Assembly: GCA_034660015.1 (NCBI GenBank) | Contig: JAYEII010000052.1 | Span: 1-11,008 of the forward strand | DNA: 11,008 bases | Direction: 5' to 3' | DNA from: QEXZ01 sp034660015 | GTDB lineage: Archaea > Halobacteriota > Syntropharchaeia > Alkanophagales > Methanospirareceae | Part shown: piece by piece, positions 5,998 to 11,008 of the stretch | Layout: every line of letters starts with the position of its first letter | Numbering within the stretch: position 1 is the stretch's first letter | Made by a program: the position numbers and the translations under genes | The notes under the pieces: model-generated | Told to the model about the DNA's origin: nothing | What the model saw: only the letters and a program-made list of their open reading frames with translations | The model's database searches: none

Positions 5998-7782
5998 ATG
6001 GGAGAAAAGGGATTGATAGCAAAAATTACAGGTCCGTTAGTTGTTGCAGATAAGATGCGGGGATGCGAGATGTACGAAGTGATAAAAGTGGGGGAAGAGG
6101 GGTTACTGGGGGAAACGATTAGGTTAGATGGCGACTCTGCGTATGTTCAGGTATATGAGGATACAACGGGCTTGAAGCCCGGTGAGCCGGTGATACGGAC
6201 AAAAGCACCCTTATCCGTTGAACTCGGGCCGGGAATACTGAAGAATTTTTATGATGGTGTGCAGAGACCCCTGAAAGACATAAAGGAAAAGGTGGGGGAT
6301 TATGTAGAAAGGGGGGTGTCTGTAGATGCGCTCGACCGAGCGAAGAAATGGAAATTCACACCAGTGCCTACGGCAGAGGAGGGCAAAGAGATAGTAGATG
6401 GGGCTATTTTGGGTGAGGTTCAAGAATCAAAAGTGATAACCCATAAAATTCTCGTGCCACCTGGAGTGCACGGGAAGCTTGTAGAGTTAAAAGAAGGTGA
6501 TTTTACCGTTCAAGATACTATAGCGAGGGTACAAACAGAAGGAGAGGACGCGGGGTTAAAACTAATGCAGACATGGCCGGTGAGGAAAGGAAGACCCTAC
6601 AAGGAGAAATTGGACCCCGAGGTGCCTTTATTGACCGGGCAGCGTATTAATGATACTTTCTTCCCAATCGCAAAAGGAGGCACAGGAGCCATTCCCGGTG
6701 GGTTCGGGACCGGTAAAACGGTAATGCAGCACCAATTGGCGAGATGGGCAGACTCACAGGTCATCGTGTATATAGGGTGTGGAGAGAGGGGTAACGAAAT
6801 GACAGAGGTTTTGGAGGATTTCCCGAAGCTTATTGACCCTTATAGTGGTGAAACGCTGATGGAACGGTCAACGCTCATTGCAAACACATCTAATATGCCC
6901 GTTGCGGCACGAGAAGCGTCTATTTACACCGGAATAACACTCGCTGAGTATTACCGGGATATGGGCTATGACGCAGCTATACAGGCGGATTCCACGTCAA
7001 GATGGGCAGAAGCACTGCGAGAGATATCGGGTAGATTGGAGGAGATGCCGGGAGAGGAAGGTTATCCAGCGTATTTAGCCACGAGATTAGCAGATTTCTA
7101 TGAGCGTGCAGGCAGGGTAAAGACGTTATGTCCCGATTCGGAGGAAAGGATAGGTTCTGTTACGGTAGTAGGAGCAGTATCGCCACCTGGAGGTGATTTC
7201 TCGGAGCCCGTGACGCAGAACACATTGCGAGTGGTGGGCGATTTCTGGGCTCTTGATTCTTCTTTAGCAGATAGGAGGCATTTCCCTGCTATAAGCTGGT
7301 TGCGTAGCTATTCACTCTATTTAGGTAGCCTCCGTGAGTGGTTTGCGAAATCTGCGGCGCCCAATTTCACGGAGCAGCGAGAAGAGATGATGGGGCTATT
7401 GCAAAAGGAGGCGGAACTGCAAGAGATAGTCCAGCTCGTTGGTGCGGATGCACTCCCACCGCGAGAAAGAGGCACATTAGAAGTTGCTCGTATGATAAGG
7501 GAGGATTTCTTGCAGCAAAATGCATACCACGAGATAGACTCATTCTGCTCGCTGGAAAAGCAATATCTGATGGCGAAAATCGTTCTTCAGTGGTATGACA
7601 GTGCAATGGACGCGATAGAGGTCGGCACACGGGTAGAGAAACTGGAGGGGATGCGAATAAAGGACGCCATCGCGAGGATGAAATATGAGCCAAATGAAAG
7701 TTTCCGGGAGAAATACGAGCAGATAATGAAGGATATGAAAGATGAGTTTGAAGCGGTAAAGGTTAAATTAAAAGCGGGTTGA
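5998..7782 (+). CDS. atpA: A-type ATP synthase catalytic subunit A
   Basis: The 594-residue catalytic subunit of the A1 head, which forms alternating A/B hexamers and makes or hydrolyses ATP against an ion gradient at the membrane. Visible parts: the N-terminal barrel (GLIAKITGPLVVAD); the A-type 'non-homologous' insertion (about 115-190, including LVPPGVHGKL); the P-loop GGFGTGKT at 234-241 with Lys240; GCGERGNEM with the catalytic-base candidate Glu263; and DSTSRWAEALREISGRLEEMPGEEGYP in the nucleotide-binding domain. The C-terminal helical domain ends KVKLKAG. The usual archaeal P-loop is GPFGSGKT, so residues 235 and 238 are changed (Pro to Gly, Ser to Thr). A GAGGGAG Shine-Dalgarno lies just upstream of the ATG. 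atpB follows after 33 bp. Other synthase genes that normally flank A (E, C, F, D) are not adjacent. Confidence 0.98.
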   Translation: MGEKGLIAKITGPLVVADKMRGCEMYEVIKVGEEGLLGETIRLDGDSAYVQVYEDTTGLKPGEPVIRTKAPLSVELGPGILKNFYDGVQRPLKDIKEKVGDYVERGVSVDALDRAKKWKFTPVPTAEEGKEIVDGAILGEVQESKVITHKILVPPGVHGKLVELKEGDFTVQDTIARVQTEGEDAGLKLMQTWPVRKGRPYKEKLDPEVPLLTGQRINDTFFPIAKGGTGAIPGGFGTGKTVMQHQLARWADSQVIVYIGCGERGNEMTEVLEDFPKLIDPYSGETLMERSTLIANTSNMPVAAREASIYTGITLAEYYRDMGYDAAIQADSTSRWAEALREISGRLEEMPGEEGYPAYLATRLADFYERAGRVKTLCPDSEERIGSVTVVGAVSPPGGDFSEPVTQNTLRVVGDFWALDSSLADRRHFPAISWLRSYSLYLGSLREWFAKSAAPNFTEQREEMMGLLQKEAELQEIVQLVGADALPPRERGTLEVARMIREDFLQQNAYHEIDSFCSLEKQYLMAKIVLQWYDSAMDAIEVGTRVEKLEGMRIKDAIARMKYEPNESFREKYEQIMKDMKDEFEAVKVKLKAG

Positions 7783-7815
7783 TTATAATGCTAATTAAAA
7801 AAGAGGTGAAAAGAA

Positions 7816-9216
7816 ATGGCGATAGATACTTCTGCACGTGAATACACAACGATACGGGAAGCAGCAGGTCCTTTGATCGTTGTAGAAGGCGTAGAGGGCG
7901 TTTCGTATGGAGAAGTAGTGAAGATAGTAACGCCGGCAGGAGAAGAAAAGATGGGGCAGGTGCTGGAAGCGAGTAAAGGGGTCGCAGTGGTTCAGGTCTT
8001 TGAAGGCACTTCGGGGATAGACACGGCAAAGACGAAGGTGCGATTTACGGGCGATATAATGCGGATAAGCGTTTCGCAAGATATGCTGGGTCGTTTTTTT
8101 GATGGCCTGGGCAGACCGATTGACGGCGGTCCGGAAGTGATACCCGAAGACCGACTGTCTGTTATAGGTGCAGCAATAAATCCTACTGCACGTGATTATC
8201 CACGCGAGTTCATTCAAACCGGCATTTCCACTATTGACGGGATGAACACGTTAGTGCGCGGGCAGAAATTGCCGATATTCTCCGGTGCGGGAATGCCGCA
8301 CAATGCTCTTGCCGCGCAGATAGCGAGACAGGCGAAGGTACTGAGCACTGGAGAGCCGTTCTCAGTTGTGTTCGCCGCGATGGGGATTACACACGAGGAG
8401 GCTTCATTTTTCATGCGTGATTTTGAACGCACCGGGGCAATAGAAAGAATAGTAGCATTTCTTAATTTAGCGGATGACCCTGCAATTGAGCGTGTAATAA
8501 CGCCGAGGATGGCATTGACAACCGCGGAGTTCCTCGCTTACGAATATGATATGCACATTCTCGTTATTCTCACGGATATGACGAATTACTGCGAGGCACT
8601 GCGTGAAATAGCAGCGGCACGCGAGGAAGTTCCGGGAAGGAGAGGCTATCCAGGATACATGTATACCGATTTGTCAATGAATTACGAACGAGCAGGTCGG
8701 ATAAAAGGTCGAAAAGGCTCGATTACGCAGATACCTATTCTGAGCATGCCGGATGACGACATAACGCATCCTATACCTGACCTTACAGGCTACATCACGG
8801 AGGGGCAGTTTGTTCTTTCTCGCGACCTTCACAGACGAGGCATATATCCGCCGGTGGACGTTTTACCGTCGCTGTCAAGGTTGATGGATGAGGGAATAGG
8901 ACATGAAAGAACGAGAGAAGACCATGCAGGCGTATCGAATCAGCTTTATGCGGGTTATGCAGAAGGAAGGGACATGCGTGACCTGGTTGCGGTCGTAGGT
9001 GAGGAGGCGTTGACAAGTAGAGATAGGAAATACCTGGAGTTCGCAGATGAGTTTGAGAAGCGGTTTGTTACACAGGACAGGAACGAAGACAGGAGCATTG
9101 AGGAGACGTTAGACATCGGCTGGGATTTGCTGGCGACGTTGCCTGAAGGTGAGCTGAAGAGGATAGATGAGCACATAATAAAGAAGTATCATCCAAGATA
9201 CAGGGGGAAGGAGTAA
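7816..9216 (+). CDS. atpB: A-type ATP synthase regulatory subunit B
   Basis: The 466-residue B subunit, the non-catalytic partner of A in the A1 head; length is typical. It has the N-terminal barrel (TTIREAAGPLIVVEGVEGV) and GRFFDGLGRPIDGGP. The degenerate nucleotide site reads FSGAGMPHN, where a P-loop would be in a catalytic subunit, which distinguishes B from A. SMNYERAGRIKGRKGSITQIPI and LPSLSRLMDEGIGHERTREDH follow, and the C-terminus ends YHPRYRGKE. The start is well supported by GAGGTGA six bases before the ATG. It is co-transcribed with atpA. Downstream, where atpD is usual, only short unrecognised frames and an inverted repeat occur before a convergent hicBA locus. Confidence 0.98.
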   Translation: MAIDTSAREYTTIREAAGPLIVVEGVEGVSYGEVVKIVTPAGEEKMGQVLEASKGVAVVQVFEGTSGIDTAKTKVRFTGDIMRISVSQDMLGRFFDGLGRPIDGGPEVIPEDRLSVIGAAINPTARDYPREFIQTGISTIDGMNTLVRGQKLPIFSGAGMPHNALAAQIARQAKVLSTGEPFSVVFAAMGITHEEASFFMRDFERTGAIERIVAFLNLADDPAIERVITPRMALTTAEFLAYEYDMHILVILTDMTNYCEALREIAAAREEVPGRRGYPGYMYTDLSMNYERAGRIKGRKGSITQIPILSMPDDDITHPIPDLTGYITEGQFVLSRDLHRRGIYPPVDVLPSLSRLMDEGIGHERTREDHAGVSNQLYAGYAEGRDMRDLVAVVGEEALTSRDRKYLEFADEFEKRFVTQDRNEDRSIEETLDIGWDLLATLPEGELKRIDEHIIKKYHPRYRGKE

Positions 9217-9227
9217 GAGAATTAAGG

Positions 9228-9302
9228 ATGAACTATTTAAGAGGGATATTTGGGATACGCTCAAACTTGAGCGTACATCAGGTGGTGAGGTGGCTTAAGT
9301 GA
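9228..9302 (+). CDS. Possible 24-residue ORF downstream of atpB
   Basis: The frame reads MNYLRGIFGIRSNLSVHQVV then RWLK and stop. AAGGAG sits about 15 nt upstream, overlapping the atpB end, which is far for initiation. It contains the perfect inverted repeat at 9256-9275 and overlaps the next frame by GTGA. No family is recognised and it may not be translated. Confidence 0.2.
   Translation: MNYLRGIFGIRSNLSVHQVVRWLK
9256..9275. repeat. Perfect 9-bp inverted repeat, 2-bp spacer
   Basis: TACGCTCAAACTTGAGCGTA lies 40 bp after the atpB stop. As RNA it gives a strong hairpin that could end or protect the atpAB transcript. As DNA it could be an operator. No T-run follows, so it is not a canonical terminator. 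Confidence 0.65.
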
Positions 9303-9406
9303 AGGATTCAGCGAAGAGGGAGAAGGGGCAGGGAAAAGGGAAACCCCGCGAAAATATCTGCCGTTATATTCGTTTGTTTGATGTTTGGTGCGAATGGAAC
9401 AGATGA
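9299..9406 (+). CDS. Possible 35-residue basic ORF with GTG start
   Basis: The frame starts VKDSAKREKGQGKGKPREN and continues ICRYIRLFDVWCEWNR. GAGGTGG lies seven bases before the GTG, a good Shine-Dalgarno, and the GTGA overlap couples it to the preceding frame. It is strongly basic in its first half. No family is recognised. The 9217-9413 gap holds nothing else I can support. Confidence 0.25.
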   Translation: MKDSAKREKGQGKGKPRENICRYIRLFDVWCEWNR

Positions 9407-9413
9407 TAGCCCT

Positions 9414-9671
9414 TCAGAGAAGCTGCTTAAGCTCTTCGACACCCATATCAGCCTGCTTTAAAATTGATTTCAACGTTTTTGGAGCGAGTATTTTCCCGGC
9501 ATGAACTACCACCGTCACAAGTCTGTCTTTCTGCTTATGATATATTGCGAAGCATTTTGATTAAACTTTTTTAAAGTTTGAATGGTGACTTCCTCTTACT
9601 CGTATTTCCTCAAATCCCGCTCTCTTCAGCGCTTTCATAACCTTATCTCCCGTAACTCTCGGCAGTTTCAT
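9414..9671 (-). pseudogene. hicA: HicA-type toxin (mRNA interferase) interrupted by an in-frame stop
   Basis: HicA toxins are small dsRBD-fold RNases that cleave mRNA. The 5' part reads MKLPRVTGDKVMKALKRAGF then EEIRVRGSHH, including the catalytic-histidine region (GSHH). After a TAA at 9561-9563 the same frame resumes as YHKQKDRLVTVVVHAGKILA and PKTLKSILKQADMGVEELKQLL, the normal second half ('v.VpvHagk.l...tL..Ilkqa'). The segment 9546-9581 (12 codons, SNFKKV-stop-SKCFA) has no counterpart in HicA. Without it the protein would be about 73 residues, the usual size. No frameshift is present. The ATG overlaps the hicB stop (ATGA at 9668-9671). The toxin is predicted dead unless the stop is bypassed. 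Confidence 0.85.
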
Positions 9672-9904
9672 AGGATTGACTCAGCATTAACCTCAACCGG
9701 GATTTCCAGGGGAATAGGTTTTCCAAGATCTTTTAACGCCCCGATGTAACCTGCAATTGCTTCCTTGGCGTTAGCTATTGCCTCTTCCCATGTATCACCT
9801 TCGGTGATGCACCCTGAAAGGAGAGGCACCGTGACTGTGTAACTACCCTCCTCATTCCTTTCAATTAGTATTGTGTACCTCAGCTCTATTGGCTTAATCT
9901 CCAT
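9668..9904 (-). CDS. hicB: HicB-type antitoxin
   Basis: A 78-residue HicB antitoxin with the partial RNase H-like fold. Strand YTILIERNEEGSYTVTVPLL is followed by SGCITEGDTWEEAIANAKEAIAGYI, the family's 'lpGc.t.GdT.eEAl.na.eai..yl', then a short tail. There is no C-terminal DNA-binding domain, so operon autoregulation by this protein alone is unlikely. GGTGA seven bases before the ATG is a strong ribosome-binding site, and a TATA-like TTTAATATAA lies at about 9941-9950. It comes first in the operon and overlaps hicA by four bases. It is intact although its toxin partner is broken, consistent with toxin loss first. Confidence 0.93.
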   Translation of the reverse strand: MEIKPIELRYTILIERNEEGSYTVTVPLLSGCITEGDTWEEAIANAKEAIAGYIGALKDLGKPIPLEIPVEVNAESIL

Positions 9905-9938
9905 TTGCTCTTCACCTTAAAGTTTATTAGATTTTTAC

Positions 9939-9952
9939 CTTATATTAAAATG
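9939..9952 (-). promoter_or_regulatory. Candidate hicBA promoter (TATA element)
   Basis: Minus-strand TTTAATATAAGG, centred about 40 bp before the hicB ATG. The predicted start near 9919 gives a short leader that includes the GGTGA ribosome-binding site. Position and composition only. Confidence 0.4.
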
Positions 9953-9961
9953 TTTTAAAAA

Positions 9962-10231
9962 CTACTCAAAATCGGCTTCTATTTCTTTCAGATCCTTTAC
10001 AATCTTTGAAACTGCTTTTCCCTTCTCCGTTAATCTATATCTGACGCTTCTATCCTCCAAAACTTCCCTTTCCAACAATCCTGCTTTAGTTAATCCTTTT
10101 AAAGCTCTTGTAGCTGTTGGTCGGTGTTTCATCCGTTTAGCTATGGCACCAAAATTTAGCTCTTCGTTCTCAGATAATGTAAGGAGAACATCGTCACAAC
10201 CAGCTTTTGCTATCGCCTTTAATAGTTCCAT
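9962..10231 (-). CDS. Winged helix-turn-helix transcriptional regulator
   Basis: An 89-residue single-domain winged HTH. Helices ELLKAIAKAGCDDVLLTLSE and LNFGAIAKRM are followed by the recognition helix HRPTATRALKGLTKAGL (about 37-53), then the wing LEREVLEDRSVRYRLTEKGK and a C-terminal dimer helix. This matches ArsR/MarR/HxlR-type archaeal regulators. There is no ligand domain. A single Cys12 is visible. The ATG lacks a Shine-Dalgarno. A TATA-like TTATAAAAAC on the minus strand is centred about 29 bp upstream, so the transcript is probably leaderless. The divergent gap to 10417 carries three ACGAAAA repeats overlapping the promoters, which suggests that it regulates itself and the secreted-protein gene. 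That is inference. Confidence 0.85.
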   Translation of the reverse strand: MELLKAIAKAGCDDVLLTLSENEELNFGAIAKRMKHRPTATRALKGLTKAGLLEREVLEDRSVRYRLTEKGKAVSKIVKDLKEIEADFE

Positions 10232-10247
10232 AAAAGAAACTTAAAAA

Positions 10248-10325
10248 CGAAAAGTTTTTATAATAGATAGAAGCGAAAGTGATATGAGGAAACGAAAAGG
10301 TTTATAAGTAACGAAAACGTATATA
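10248..10325. promoter_or_regulatory. Divergent promoter region with three ACGAAAA direct repeats
   Basis: ACGAAAAG begins at 10248 and 10292, and ACGAAAACG at 10311. Each is followed within 1-2 bases by a TATA-like sequence (TTTTTATAA, TTTATAAG, TATATA). CGAAA before TTTATA is a BRE plus TATA layout, so these are tandem promoters, regulator sites or both. The first also reads as a promoter for the regulator on the minus strand. Confidence 0.55.
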
Positions 10326-10360
10326 GGGAAGGGAGATGTTTAGAAAAATAGAAGAAAGAA

Positions 10361-10375
10361 GAAAGTTTTATATTT
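10361..10375 (+). promoter_or_regulatory. Candidate proximal promoter of the secreted-protein gene
   Basis: GAAAGTTTTATATTTG is a BRE/TATA-like element. A start about 25 bp downstream (near 10395) would place GGGAGGT (10402-10408) and the ATG at 10417 just inside the transcript. Confidence 0.45.
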
Positions 10376-10416
10376 GTATACAACAGGAAAATAAAACAAA
10401 AGGGAGGTATAGAGAA

Positions 10417-11001
10417 ATGATGAAAAAGAAGATATTGGCGACAGGATTGATATTGACGGTTTTAGCAGCTTTAGTGTTGATCGCAAGCGTGGCGATGTAT
10501 AGTATAGCGGATGTGGAAAAAGGGATAAGCGAAGGCGGTGGAAAAGGCGGTATTTCGCTTATACCGCTGCCTTTCATTGGAGTTGCAAGTGCGGATGAAG
10601 TAAAAGGTGGTGCCGCTTTCCCCGATGACGAAGCGGGAATTTCTACAATACATTGGGGGCGGTCTCAGGATATTTTAGATTTGAATATCGAAGGAATTCT
10701 GCAACCAAAAGAGATAGAGAAGATTTCTGCGGTATCGCAAAAATCAACCATAGTACATTTCTCAGTCCAAATAGATAATTGTAGATTATATGCAACACCA
10801 GCAGGTAAAGAGTGGGTTTATCTTGACATAGATGGTTTAGAGCCATCGACAAGCCCAGAAGAGCCTCAGCTGCCGATGAAAACATTTGTGGTAAAACTTC
10901 CTCTTGAAGCAGAGGTATCCGGAATTGTAACTACTCACCCCTGTGTCAATCCCATAGAACCGACTGAAGGAATAAATGGGGACCCTCTAAACGCATCGTG
11001 A
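10417..11001 (+). CDS. Exported protein resembling a C25 (gingipain-like) peptidase propeptide, truncated
   Basis: From ATG 10417 the product has 194 residues. GGGAGGT eight bases upstream fixes this start. An upstream in-frame ATG at 10336 would add 27 charged residues before the signal sequence and lies too close to the TATA elements. MMKKKILATGLILTVLAALV and LIASVAMYSIA form a signal/anchor segment. A second hydrophobic run ends IGVASA-DE, a possible cleavage site. Residues about 145-180, with WVYLDIDGL...PEEPQLPMKTFVVKLPLEAEVSGIV, resemble the 'G.P.LP.k...v.LP..a.v..v' strand pattern of C25 propeptides. Such proteins normally continue for hundreds of residues into the peptidase domain. 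Here TGA at 10999-11001 ends the frame, so this is either a nonsense-truncated gene whose remainder lies past the window or a free propeptide-like protein. Family call is from pattern memory. Confidence 0.6.
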   Translation: MMKKKILATGLILTVLAALVLIASVAMYSIADVEKGISEGGGKGGISLIPLPFIGVASADEVKGGAAFPDDEAGISTIHWGRSQDILDLNIEGILQPKEIEKISAVSQKSTIVHFSVQIDNCRLYATPAGKEWVYLDIDGLEPSTSPEEPQLPMKTFVVKLPLEAEVSGIVTTHPCVNPIEPTEGINGDPLNAS

Positions 11002-11008
11002 ATAGCAT

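Noticed and set aside
7338..8217. Extra frames on both strands within atpA and atpB
   Set aside because: The atpA/atpB translations are unambiguous and these frames are low-complexity shadows.
9348..9467. Plus-strand frame with a signal-peptide-like stretch (KISAVIFVCLMFGANG)
   Set aside because: It has no start codon, and its second half is antisense to hicA; chance hydrophobicity is more likely.
1..11008. CRISPR array, integrase, attachment site or full insertion sequence
   Set aside because: No regularly spaced direct repeats, transposase or integrase motifs were seen on either strand. The tRNA-Arg 3' end is not duplicated within the window as far as I can see by eye.

Overview
The window is archaeal. 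It carries the catalytic A and regulatory B subunits of an A-type (archaeal/V-type) ATP synthase. Several genes have BRE/TATA-like promoters (purine-rich CGAAA followed by TTTATA), and Shine-Dalgarno sequences are GGTGA or GGAGG. Small archaeal-type toxin-antitoxin relics (HicBA, RelE-like) are also present. The bacterial-type MutS next to the A-ATPase suggests a mesophilic euryarchaeote of the methanogen/alkane-oxidiser radiation (Methanomicrobia-like, ANME-1-like or Syntrophoarchaeum-like). That placement is inference from gene content only.

Layout, left to right. (1) 1-1003, minus: N-terminal 334 codons of MutS, cut by the window edge. A tRNA-Arg(UCU) at 1076-1150 lies divergently on the plus strand. 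(2) 1239-2681, minus: a two-gene unit of a short radical SAM protein followed 33 bp later by a 232-residue protein with a helix-hairpin-helix/GPD-like core. (3) 2690-3114: a gene-poor, AT-rich stretch with a micro-ORF and the remains of a RelE-type toxin-antitoxin pair, running directly into (4) a plus-strand HhH/Fe-S protein of the endonuclease III superfamily (3117-3791). (5) 3795-5904, minus: an adenylylsulfate-kinase-like P-loop kinase and a DUF1015 protein, each followed by related hairpin modules that read as C(UUCG)G hairpins on the minus strand. (6) 5998-9216, plus: atpA and atpB, 33 bp apart. No other ATP synthase subunit is adjacent on either side. (7) 9217-9413: two tiny ORFs and a perfect 9-bp inverted repeat, with no recognisable gene. 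(8) 9414-9904, minus: hicB and a hicA interrupted by an in-frame stop inside a short extra segment. (9) 9962-10231, minus: a winged-helix regulator, divergent from (10) a secreted protein (10417-11001, plus) that resembles the propeptide of a C25/gingipain-like peptidase but stops after 194 residues.

The left half is enriched in DNA-maintenance genes (MutS and two HhH-fold proteins, one paired with a radical SAM enzyme). The centre holds the ATP-synthase head. The right end is an accessory zone with a decaying toxin-antitoxin locus, a regulator and a truncated surface protein. The points most worth a second look are the altered AtpA P-loop, the isolated atpAB pair, the broken hicA, the repeated UUCG-hairpin module that supplies the 3' end of the kinase gene, and the HhH protein lacking the usual catalytic residues.
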